A program made the translations under genes and the position numbers. Below the pieces are notes generated by a model. That model was not told the origin of the DNA. It ran no database searches and saw only the letters and a program-made list of their open reading frames with translations. Shown one piece after another: positions 10,191-17,751 of a stretch of 64,000 bases of DNA. Each line of letters starts with the position of its first letter. Position 1 is the stretch's first letter. Source of the stretch: Paludibacteraceae bacterium (lineage in GTDB: Bacteria > Bacteroidota > Bacteroidia > Bacteroidales > Paludibacteraceae); NCBI GenBank assembly GCA_017478725.1, contig JAFVDD010000012.1, forward strand, positions 114,884-178,883, given 5' to 3'.

Positions 10191-10329
10191 ATTCCGAAAT
10201 GCCAATAAATCGCAACGCGTATATTTCAATTATGTAGCTGCACACCTGCAGCGTCTCTATTTTCCGTCCGAAGTAGGACGCTATTATTCTTTATGCATGC
10301 AATTTACATATGCATGACTATTTTGCCTG

Positions 10330-10360
10330 CAAAATTACTATATTTTTTTGACATGTGCAA
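10330..10360 (-). promoter_or_regulatory. Promoter of the large secreted-protein gene
   Basis: Minus strand TTG (10360-10358), 20 nt, TAATTTTG (10337-10330). Upstream, 10361-10509 has no other recognisable signal except a direct repeat CGAAATTATG (10380s and 10400s). Confidence 0.75.
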
Positions 10361-10509
10361 GATTTAGAGCCTATTTCTGCCGAAATTATGTTTTTCTTAC
10401 GAAATTATGCACTAATCTGTATGTTGCCGGAATGGTAGTATCCTGTTATTTTGACCTATCTATAACTTGACCATCACGGGACCATCTCCCGAGAACGATT
10501 TAAGGACTT

Positions 10510-11133
10510 TTAGCGAATAAAAGACATCGCCTGCCGTTCTTCCCTTTTGGGCACCGCAGGTGCATGCTCGCTGCGCAGCCCCTTGAGCATCCATGCCATG
10601 TTATGGGCGAGGGTGCGCATGGTCTGCATGCCTTCGGCATCCTGCGCCGCCTCACCGGCTTCGCGGCCGTAAGCGATATTCCAATACTGGGACGTCACTA
10701 CCGGCATATTCATCATCTGGAGCGGCATCTGGAGACATTGGAAAGCAGCCGTGGCACCGCCGCGACGGCATATTGTAACAACAGCGGCGGGTTTGTTCTG
10801 CACCTTGGCGCCGTTGGAGAAGAAAGCACGCTGGATAACCGCCATGAGCGCGCCGTTAGGCTGGCCGTAATAAACAGGCGAGCCGAACACAAAGCCGTCC
10901 GCCTCAGCGAATTTCTCAGAGATACGGTTGCATACATCATCGTCAAAGACGCACTTGCCGTCGCCGTTGGCGATGCATCGTCCGCAGGCTATACAGCCGC
11001 GAACAGGCTTGTTGCCGATCCATACGATTTCCGACTCGATACCCTCGGATTGAAGGGTATTGGCGATTTCACTCAATGCAATAAACGTGTTGCCCGATTT
11101 ACGCGGACTACCATTGATCAAAAGAACTTTCAT
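10510..11133 (-). CDS. Flavodoxin-like NAD(P)H-dependent oxidoreductase (FMN reductase family)
   Basis: This 207-aa soluble protein has the FMN-phosphate loop near the N-terminus (LLINGSPRKSGNT, residues 4-16), the cysteine motif GCIACGRCIANG near residue 47, and FGSPVYYGQPNGALMAVIQR near 85. This is the iron-sulfur-flavoprotein/NADPH-dependent FMN reductase family, which transfers electrons from NAD(P)H to quinones, flavins or metals; the physiological acceptor cannot be told. It is a single gene, divergent from the CDF exporter, with a 77-bp core region holding both promoters. The ATG at 11133 fits the fold start exactly. Confidence 0.88.
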   Translation of the reverse strand: MKVLLINGSPRKSGNTFIALSEIANTLQSEGIESEIVWIGNKPVRGCIACGRCIANGDGKCVFDDDVCNRISEKFAEADGFVFGSPVYYGQPNGALMAVIQRAFFSNGAKVQNKPAAVVTICRRGGATAAFQCLQMPLQMMNMPVVTSQYWNIAYGREAGEAAQDAEGMQTMRTLAHNMAWMLKGLRSEHAPAVPKREERQAMSFIR

Positions 11134-11159
11134 AGGACGTATTTATAGAAATTACGCTG

Positions 11160-11190
11160 CAAAGTTACAAAAAAAAATGCATATACACAA
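11160..11190 (-). promoter_or_regulatory. Promoter of the flavodoxin-like oxidoreductase gene
   Basis: Minus strand TTG (11190-11188), 20 nt, TAACTTTG (11167-11160); start codon at 11133. Confidence 0.8.
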
Positions 11191-11211
11191 ATAAATAATT
11201 ACTTTTAGGTA

Positions 11212-11242
11212 TTGCATATGTAATAAAAAACAACTAATTTTG
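11212..11242 (+). promoter_or_regulatory. Promoter of the CDF exporter-queH unit
   Basis: TTG (11212-11214), 20 nt, TAATTTTG (11235-11242); start codon at 11263. It lies back to back with the oxidoreductase promoter. Confidence 0.8.
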
Positions 11243-11262
11243 CACCAAAATTCGCAACAACC

Positions 11263-12174
11263 ATGAGTCATCATCATCATCACCATGAGCATGCAGCGCC
11301 CCAAACATCCGACAAGAGGATGCGCAGCATATTGATTATCAGCATTGTACTAAACCTGTTGTTTGTTATTATCGAAGCCGGAGTAGGAATATGGAAGGAC
11401 AGTCTGTCGCTGCTGAGCGACGCCGGACATAACCTGAGCGACGTGTTTTCGTTGGCGTTGGTGCTCGTAGGGTTCTACCTGGCGCAGCGCGCCGCCAGCA
11501 GCCGTTACACCTACGGTTACAAGAAATCCACTATCCTGATCTCGCTGCTGAATGCGTTGCTGCTGCTGGTAGCGGTAGGTATCATCATCGCCGAGAGTAT
11601 CCACAAACTGCGCACACCCGTAGCTATCGACGGCGCGGCTATCTCATGGACGGCGGGAGTGGGCATTTTAGTGAACGGCATCACTACCCTGCTCCTCATG
11701 CACGGCCAGCAGAATGACCTGAACGTCCGCGGGGCATTTCTGCATATGGCGGCAGACACACTGGTGAGCATAGGCGTGGTCATCAGCGGCATCATCATCG
11801 CCGCTACCGGGTGGTATATCATCGATCCGGTCATCAGTCTGGTGATTGCCCTTGTCATTCTTGTCAGCACATGGGAGCTTTTGCACGACAGCGTGCGGCT
11901 GGCCCTGGACGGAGTGCCGGAGAACGTGGAGATAAACCATCTGCGCGAACAGATCGAGCAAACGCCCCACGTATTAGACGTGCATCATATCCATGTATGG
12001 GCAATGAGCACGACGGAGAACGCGCTCACGGCGCATATCGTAGTGGATGACCTGAGCAACGCCCATGAGGCTGTACATACTATCAAGCACCAACTGGCGG
12101 AGCAAGGTATCTGCCACGCTACTATCGAGACCGAATTGCCGGACGACGACTGCGATGAAAAAGAGTGCCATTAA
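11263..12174 (+). CDS. Cation diffusion facilitator (CzcD/ZitB-type zinc exporter)
   Basis: This 303-aa inner-membrane antiporter exports divalent metals, probably Zn2+, in exchange for protons. The N-terminus is a natural histidine-rich stretch (MSHHHHHHEHAA), then about six hydrophobic segments. The first metal site LLSDAGHNLSDV (Asp53, His56, Asp60) and the second (HMAADTLVSIGVV near residue 165) are intact. The C-terminal 90 residues form the cytoplasmic dimerisation domain (HHIHVWAMSTTENALTAHIV) and end in acidic and His/Cys residues (DDDCDEKECH), a possible metal sensor. It overlaps queH by 20 nt in another frame, so the two are co-transcribed. The substrate is inferred from the family. 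Confidence 0.93.
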   Translation: MSHHHHHHEHAAPQTSDKRMRSILIISIVLNLLFVIIEAGVGIWKDSLSLLSDAGHNLSDVFSLALVLVGFYLAQRAASSRYTYGYKKSTILISLLNALLLLVAVGIIIAESIHKLRTPVAIDGAAISWTAGVGILVNGITTLLLMHGQQNDLNVRGAFLHMAADTLVSIGVVISGIIIAATGWYIIDPVISLVIALVILVSTWELLHDSVRLALDGVPENVEINHLREQIEQTPHVLDVHHIHVWAMSTTENALTAHIVVDDLSNAHEAVHTIKHQLAEQGICHATIETELPDDDCDEKECH

Positions 12175-12763
12175 CATACCGGAAGGCTGTACGCGTGTGC
12201 TGCTGCACGCCTGCTGCGCGCCGTGCTCGTCAGCTATCGTGGAATGGTTGCTGGCGCATGAGATAGAGCCTGTCATCTATTACTACAACCCGAACATCTA
12301 CCCGCGGGAGGAATACGAGATCCGCAAGAATGAGAGCAAGCGCCACGCGGAGAGTTTAGGGGTCAAATGGATAGACGGCGACTACGACCACGACGGATGG
12401 CGATGCGCGGTGAAGGGACTGGAGAAAGAGCCAGAGCGGGGCAAGCGATGCGAGATGTGTTTCTATCACCGGCTACTGGCTACCGCCCGCAGGGCGCAGG
12501 AAGCGGGAATCCCGTTTTTTGCCACCACCCTCGCCTCTTCGCGCTGGAAAAACATCGACCAGGTGAACACCGCCGGAGAACGGGCGGCGGTAATGGCGAA
12601 TGGCGAAAGGCGAATGGCGGATGTTTCCGTCCGTTTTTGGGCGCAGAACTGGCGCAAGGACGGATTACAGGACCGCCGCAACGCCTTGCTAAAAGAATAC
12701 GGATTCTACAACCAGCTCTATTGCGGCTGCGAGTTCTCCGCGCGTCCGGCAATCTCGCAATAA
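12155..12763 (+). CDS. queH: Epoxyqueuosine reductase QueH
   Basis: QueH reduces epoxyqueuosine to queuosine in tRNA wobble position 34; it is the non-orthologous alternative to cobalamin-dependent QueG. The ATG at 12155, inside the end of the CDF gene, gives 202 aa starting MKKSAINIPEGCTRVLLHAC. The iron-sulfur and substrate cysteines are visible: HACCAPC near residue 16, CEMC near 93 and YCGCEF near the C-terminus. An odd stretch near residues 146-156 (VMANGERRMAD) is encoded by four 7-nt repeats (12593-12620) and lies where family members are shorter. The family core seems intact on both sides, so the protein is probably functional. Confidence 0.9.
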   Translation: MKKSAINIPEGCTRVLLHACCAPCSSAIVEWLLAHEIEPVIYYYNPNIYPREEYEIRKNESKRHAESLGVKWIDGDYDHDGWRCAVKGLEKEPERGKRCEMCFYHRLLATARRAQEAGIPFFATTLASSRWKNIDQVNTAGERAAVMANGERRMADVSVRFWAQNWRKDGLQDRRNALLKEYGFYNQLYCGCEFSARPAISQ

Positions 12764-12765
12764 AC

Positions 12766-15051
12766 TTAGAGTTTCAGACTGAGGCCTACGAAATATGTAC
12801 GGGGCTGCGAGGGACCGTAGATATAATCGGCATCGCGGTCAACTCCTTTGTCCAAGTCCGTTTGGTATTGGTCCAGCAGATTCTTGACTCCTGCGCTCAC
12901 CTCAAGACAATAGTGCTTATAGAGGTGGATATCATACGCCAGCCTGATTCCCATATCCCAGAACACAGGCGTCGTCACTTCCTCGTCCTGCGCAATATAT
13001 CCTGCAAGGTGCGGCACCAGCATCGATCCTGTCAGTTTGCCGTTGAGCGAAATCGTGAAATCCTTCACCGGCTCCACATCCACCAGTACATAGGCATAAT
13101 GATCGGGCGTGCGGAGGATCTTCTTTTGCGGGGCTACGGTCTTGCTCCAGGCCTGCGGCTCCACGTAACGGCTCTGCTGCCACGTATAACCCAGTTGGAG
13201 CGAGAACATAGAGGTATAGTTGATCTTAGCCTCGGCGTTGATACCGCCTACCCAGGCGCCGGCTACGTTGGTACGCGTGAAATGCAGGTTACCGGCAAGG
13301 TCGGTGCTGTCCTCGCGCAGAAAAAACACATCCTTCAGATACGTATAGAAACCTTCTACCGTAAAATTGGTCTCCCATTTGCCGAACGAGTGATAGTAAT
13401 CCACACTCAGCGTAGCGGAGTGCGAGGTCTCGGGTTTAAGGTTTTTATCCAGCGTAATGAGCGATACGCCGCCGCCCACCGCCGCTACGTGCAGATCCTC
13501 GTCATAGGCCTGCGGCGGACGGTAACCGCTGCTATAGCCGGCACGGACAACCAGTCCGCCTATCGGCGTATAACGCACCGAAGCCCGCGGCGTGCAGACG
13601 GGTTGGGCAAGCAGATTATGCTTCTCCAACCGCGCACCGACGAGCACACTCCATTGGTCGTTCTTCCATTCGTTTTGCGCATAAGCGCCCGCAAGGTGAA
13701 TCTGCTGGTTCATATCGCGGTTGTAGCCCAGCATCTTGTCCTGCAATCCGTTGTATGTATATTCAGCTCCTACGGTCAGGTCTCCGTCCATCCGTCCGCA
13801 GGGATAAGAGAAACGGTACTGGAGGCCGGTAGTGGACGTGATGTCCTTGCTGCGCCCGTAGGCGAAAGGATCCTTGCCGGCGCCGAAATAGCTCTCACGT
13901 CCGATATGCTGAAGGGCTGAGTAGGCGGACACGAAATGGCGGTTGTCCTCAGAGAACCAGTCGAACGCCACCGAACCGGCATCTATATTATGCCGCAGTT
14001 GCTCGGCGATGTCCGCCTCGTGGGGTTCAAGCTCGTAATGATTGCCTCCGCGGCGGTAGTCGGTCGTGTGATGGTATTCCAGCGATAGCTTGCTATAGGC
14101 GCTAGTCTTGAAATAGAGCCGTGCACCCGCCGTCGTGGTACGCAGCAGCGGCAGGTCGCTGAATCCGTCATCGTCGCGGTCGTAAGGGCTGCGTGTACGG
14201 TGGCTTGCAAACAGATAGGCACCTATCTTGCGGTTCTCGCTCATGACCGATGCATTGAGGTCGGTATTGATGTCATACGTCCCTTTCTCGGTCACGGCAG
14301 AGGTATTGGCTATGTTGACGAAATTGCGCACAGGCTCCTTGGTGATGATATTCACCACGCCGGCGATGGCGTTGGCGCCGAACAGGGCCGAACCGCCGCC
14401 GCGGATGACCTCAATGCGGTCAATCATCGCCGATGGCACCTGCTCCAGGCCATAGACCGAAGCCAGCGAACTGAACACCGGCCGGCTGTCCATCAGTATT
14501 TGGCTGTACTGCCCTTGCAGGCCGTTGATACGCAGTTCGGTCTTGCCACAGTTGGTACACGTGTTCTCTACGCGCAAGCCAGGCTGGTAATTGAGCGCAT
14601 CAGCCACACAGCACACCGCCGCTGTCTCAAACAACTTGGGTGAGAGCACATTGACAATCGACACGGCTTCCTGGCGTTTGGTAGCATACCGGTTGGCCGT
14701 AACGACTACGTTGTCCAGCAGCTGGGATATCTCGTGTATCACAGCCTTGAGTTCAACGGTCTTGTCCTCCACAATCGTCACCGGCAGCTCCAAGGTCTCA
14801 TAACCCGTATAGGAGAAAATGATGGTCTGGTGGCCGACGGGCAGGTCCTTCAATAGATAGTGACCGCTCTCATCGGTGACGGTGCCTATATTCGTACCTT
14901 TGAGTTGGACTGTCACAAACGGCATATGTTCGCCCGTAGCCTCATCCAGCACATGGCCTGTGAGGTGGGCGTCGTAATCATACGAAGCCCTGACAGCCGT
15001 TGCGAAGCCAAGGAAGAGTAAGCAGATAAAATAAAATAGCGATTTTCTCAT
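12766..15051 (-). CDS. TonB-dependent outer-membrane receptor with carboxypeptidase-like N-terminal domain
   Basis: The ATG at 15051 (MRKSLFYFICLLFLGFA, signal peptide) leaves 19 nt after the upstream gene and gives 761 aa. Residues about 30-110 are a CarboxypepD_reg-like domain (GHVLDEATGEHMPFVTVQLK). The plug follows (IDRIEVIRGGGSALFGANAI) and then the beta-barrel, ending in the aromatic strand TYFVGLSLKL. The plug carries four cysteines (AVCCVADAL, ENTCTNCGKTELRI) that recur in part in the receptor at 25064. It is the last gene of a four-gene unit with an ABC ATPase, a permease and a DUF4857 protein, suggesting uptake or homeostasis of one small ligand such as a metal complex. The ligand is not identifiable from sequence. 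Confidence 0.93.
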   Translation of the reverse strand: MRKSLFYFICLLFLGFATAVRASYDYDAHLTGHVLDEATGEHMPFVTVQLKGTNIGTVTDESGHYLLKDLPVGHQTIIFSYTGYETLELPVTIVEDKTVELKAVIHEISQLLDNVVVTANRYATKRQEAVSIVNVLSPKLFETAAVCCVADALNYQPGLRVENTCTNCGKTELRINGLQGQYSQILMDSRPVFSSLASVYGLEQVPSAMIDRIEVIRGGGSALFGANAIAGVVNIITKEPVRNFVNIANTSAVTEKGTYDINTDLNASVMSENRKIGAYLFASHRTRSPYDRDDDGFSDLPLLRTTTAGARLYFKTSAYSKLSLEYHHTTDYRRGGNHYELEPHEADIAEQLRHNIDAGSVAFDWFSEDNRHFVSAYSALQHIGRESYFGAGKDPFAYGRSKDITSTTGLQYRFSYPCGRMDGDLTVGAEYTYNGLQDKMLGYNRDMNQQIHLAGAYAQNEWKNDQWSVLVGARLEKHNLLAQPVCTPRASVRYTPIGGLVVRAGYSSGYRPPQAYDEDLHVAAVGGGVSLITLDKNLKPETSHSATLSVDYYHSFGKWETNFTVEGFYTYLKDVFFLREDSTDLAGNLHFTRTNVAGAWVGGINAEAKINYTSMFSLQLGYTWQQSRYVEPQAWSKTVAPQKKILRTPDHYAYVLVDVEPVKDFTISLNGKLTGSMLVPHLAGYIAQDEEVTTPVFWDMGIRLAYDIHLYKHYCLEVSAGVKNLLDQYQTDLDKGVDRDADYIYGPSQPRTYFVGLSLKL

Positions 15052-15070
15052 CTTAAAAATCAGATGTACC

Positions 15071-16180
15071 TTAAAAATCATCATTGAGGGATGGTTTGAC
15101 CATCTGTGTCTGCCATGAAGTGAAATGCAGACGCAGCGGCAACAGCCAGCGCATCAGCCGTTGCGAAAGCGGCTCCTGCGGATCGGGAACCACCTCTGCC
15201 GCCACCAGATGGAAATCATCGGCATCGACAGCATAATAACGGCTGTCGGTGGCGGTATAGAGCGTTACAGTCCAATGGAGGAGGTCACCCACTATGGTAA
15301 TCTGCATCTCCTGTGGATTGTAAGACAAAGTACCAAAGGACGATGTACAATGTACGAAAGATGTGTCCTGTATTCCTATCTCGGCAAGGGTGGCATCGGA
15401 GCGGACGGCAAAAAGACGATTGTCTTCGCTGACCGCCAAGCCGATCAGCTTGCGGTTGGCGGGTTCAAGAGTGAAGACATTTTTCCATTTTACTATTTCC
15501 GCATTTTCACATTTTCGGACATAAGGCATGCCTTTGACCATTTTGAGTTGGAAGAGTTGATCGTTGGCATCGGTCAAGAGAAAACCATTATCGTAGTCCT
15601 TGCGTGTAGAGCCGTTGCCCCAGATGAGGCGCACCGGGAAGATGAAACCATGCTTGGTCAGTTCGCGGGAAAAAGAGAGCGACTTGGCACGATTGACCGT
15701 ATTGGTCTCGCAATCAACAAACTCGATGCCGTCCTTTGTCAGTCTGAACACATCCGGCGGAAGGGTCAAGTCCACATTGCCCGATGCCGATTCGAACATC
15801 GTATAGAGCCCCACGGCGGGTTTGTTGAGCTGCTTGGGTGATGTTTTGAAATGGAACGCGTTCTGCTGAATCAGCTTGGGCGTCAGTGCGATACCATAGA
15901 GCGAATCCGGCAAACGTCCCTCGGCTAAGAGCTGGCGATAGGAGAACAGGGGCAAAAGGCTGTCCGCCTCGGCTTTGCTGAACTCCCTGCCACGAAAATC
16001 CACATAACGCATCTGCTTGTTCTCCTGCGACTCAAAACGAATAAACGTGCTATCCAGACACGAATAGATGACAAAAGGCGGACGGTAGGCGTAGGGCAAC
16101 AACAACTGACAGAACGCCGGCAGCAGCCATGCGGCTACAATGACAGCCAAGACTATAACCAGGTATTTCAGATTCTTCAT
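15071..16180 (-). CDS. DUF4857-like membrane-anchored protein
   Basis: 369 aa. One N-terminal hydrophobic segment (residues 5-24) is followed by a soluble, presumably periplasmic domain with repeated short beta-like segments (KPAVGLYTMFESASGNVDL, YDNGFLLTDANDQLFQLKMV). The layout and partner genes fit DUF4857, a Bacteroidales family of unknown function found beside ABC transporters; the assignment is from memory of the family. It overlaps the permease gene by 4 nt (ATGA), so translation is probably coupled. A role as an accessory subunit of the neighbouring transporter is inference. Confidence 0.65.
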   Translation of the reverse strand: MKNLKYLVIVLAVIVAAWLLPAFCQLLLPYAYRPPFVIYSCLDSTFIRFESQENKQMRYVDFRGREFSKAEADSLLPLFSYRQLLAEGRLPDSLYGIALTPKLIQQNAFHFKTSPKQLNKPAVGLYTMFESASGNVDLTLPPDVFRLTKDGIEFVDCETNTVNRAKSLSFSRELTKHGFIFPVRLIWGNGSTRKDYDNGFLLTDANDQLFQLKMVKGMPYVRKCENAEIVKWKNVFTLEPANRKLIGLAVSEDNRLFAVRSDATLAEIGIQDTSFVHCTSSFGTLSYNPQEMQITIVGDLLHWTVTLYTATDSRYYAVDADDFHLVAAEVVPDPQEPLSQRLMRWLLPLRLHFTSWQTQMVKPSLNDDF

Positions 16181-16848
16181 AGTCCTTTCCCGAGTTTGAA
16201 ACGATAGACACTATAGAACGGCAGCCATATGACGGCGACAAGCAGCAGTACAAGCCACGGCAGCATGGTGGTATAGCATGCCGGCTGGGCTGTAAGGAAA
16301 CAGAGCGCCACCAGCGGCAGCCCGATGAGTCCGTTCAGGCATCGCATGGACCATTGCGGTTCAAGGATGCACCATGACGTCACGATGTAGCCCAACAAGC
16401 CCGCCATATACCACGGCAGACATGTGAGGAACGTACGCCAGACGAGTTCGCGCGGCAGCCATAACTGTTCTACTACAGCCAGCAATCCGGCATCGAGCGC
16501 AAAGAGCGCACAGAGACAGACAAGACTGCTGCCCAGCATTGCGCCTACAGTACGCGTATAATCCATCGGCAGATGGAGCGTGAGACGGATACGTTTCTGC
16601 TGCATCTCCTCCAGCCACTGACAAAGAGCGACCGCCACGCCGGTGATTACCGGCAGATACATGAGCAGATTGACCATCAGCACATCGCGCCCGATCATCG
16701 TAGCCCACACTTCCACAACGCCCGAAGCCATCAGCGTGCTGCGCAGCGAGAGCAGCAGATACACCACCACCGCCACATGCGCTGCCAGCGCAATCATCCA
16801 GCACAACCGCAGCTTGAGCCATTCCTTATAAAAAATTGCCTGAAGCAT
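16177..16848 (-). CDS. ABC transporter permease-like membrane protein
   Basis: 223 aa, almost wholly hydrophobic with about six predicted membrane segments, starting MLQAIFYKEWLKLR, the amphipathic N-terminus common in ABC-2-type permeases. It lies between the ATPase gene and the DUF4857 gene and overlaps the latter by 4 nt. The transported substrate is unknown. The 41 nt separating it from the ATPase gene hold a 7-nt-periodic AATTA-type repeat (16854-16888). Confidence 0.78.
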   Translation of the reverse strand: MLQAIFYKEWLKLRLCWMIALAAHVAVVVYLLLSLRSTLMASGVVEVWATMIGRDVLMVNLLMYLPVITGVAVALCQWLEEMQQKRIRLTLHLPMDYTRTVGAMLGSSLVCLCALFALDAGLLAVVEQLWLPRELVWRTFLTCLPWYMAGLLGYIVTSWCILEPQWSMRCLNGLIGLPLVALCFLTAQPACYTTMLPWLVLLLVAVIWLPFYSVYRFKLGKGL

Positions 16849-16889
16849 TTTGGAATTACGAATTATGAATTAAAATTAAAAATTACAAA

Positions 16890-17609
16890 TTAGTATTTTC
16901 CTGTGAGGTCGATAAACGTGTCCTCCAATGTTTTCTCCGGCGTAATGAGTTCGGAAACAGGGCATTGCCTGAGAATACGCCCATAGTCCATAATGATACA
17001 ATCGTCCACGAGTCGTTCCAGATCCTGGATGATATGCGAAGTAAGGAAAACGGTTTTCTCTCCGCGCTTGCAGAAATCCCGCAGGTATTCCACGAACAGC
17101 CGCCTATAACCGGGGTCGAGTCCCAAGGAAAAATCATCAAGGATGAGCAGCTCGGGGTCCTGCGCCATCAGCAGACCGAGCGCGACCTGCGAACGCTGTC
17201 CGTTAGACATCTGGCTCAGATGCTGGTAGTCCTGCACCTTCAGCAGCCGCATCAGTTCGTAGTAGGCCTCTTTGTTCCATTTCGGGAAGAACGGCGCATA
17301 GAAACGCTCTATCTGAGCGATTGTCATGAACGGGTACTGCACATGCCCCTCCAGCAAGAGCCCGATGCGCGCACGCTCTTTAGCAGGCATCGTGCGTGTG
17401 TCGTAACCCAGCAGCCGGCACGATCCGGCATAAGGACGGATAAAACCCGAGAGGATATTGATGGTGGTTGTTTTGCCTGTGCCGTTCTTGCCCAGCAACC
17501 CTAAAATCCGTCCGCGCGGTACGACAAACGACAGATCTTCATAGATCAGGCGCTTGCCATAATAGTGCGTCACATGGTCAAATTCAATGAGATTTTCGCA
17601 TTCTTGCAT
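16890..17609 (-). CDS. ABC transporter ATP-binding protein
   Basis: The start is placed at the ATG at 17609 because AAAGGA lies 8 nt upstream and the fold begins at once (MQECENLIEFDHVTHYYGKR); an ATG at 17642 would add 11 residues. 239 aa. Walker A is GKNGTGKTT; the signature is MSNGQRSQ instead of LSGGQ; Walker B is LLILDDFSLGLD, with Asp where the catalytic Glu normally stands; the His switch is LTSHII. First gene of the unit ATPase - permease - DUF4857 - TonB receptor, read from the promoter at 17655-17685. The direction of transport cannot be told. Confidence 0.9.
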   Translation of the reverse strand: MQECENLIEFDHVTHYYGKRLIYEDLSFVVPRGRILGLLGKNGTGKTTTINILSGFIRPYAGSCRLLGYDTRTMPAKERARIGLLLEGHVQYPFMTIAQIERFYAPFFPKWNKEAYYELMRLLKVQDYQHLSQMSNGQRSQVALGLLMAQDPELLILDDFSLGLDPGYRRLFVEYLRDFCKRGEKTVFLTSHIIQDLERLVDDCIIMDYGRILRQCPVSELITPEKTLEDTFIDLTGKY

Positions 17610-17654
17610 CTTACTGTTTCCTTTATCGGCTCGTTGAGCCATTCATTTGCCGTG

Positions 17655-17685
17655 CAAAATTACAAAAAAAAACGCACATACGCAA
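17655..17685 (-). promoter_or_regulatory. Promoter of the ABC-DUF4857-TonB receptor unit
   Basis: Minus strand TTG (17685-17683), 20 nt, TAATTTTG (17662-17655). It is divergent from the next promoter. Confidence 0.8.
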
Positions 17686-17716
17686 ACACTAATAGCAAAA
17701 TCCCAATAAATAGGGG

Positions 17717-17747
17717 TTGTTTTATTGCAAAAAAAGCAGTAATTTTG
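17717..17747 (+). promoter_or_regulatory. Promoter of the TonB receptor-DUF4876 unit
   Basis: TTG (17717-17719), 20 nt, TAATTTTG (17740-17747). Only 4 nt separate the -7 box from the GTG start codon at 17752, so the transcript may be leaderless. Confidence 0.8.
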
Positions 17748-17751
17748 CAGC

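Noticed and set aside
12367-13920. Open frame of 517 codons on the plus strand
   Set aside because: It runs out of frame over queH and antisense to the TonB receptor; composition is Arg/His-rich and no domain is visible.
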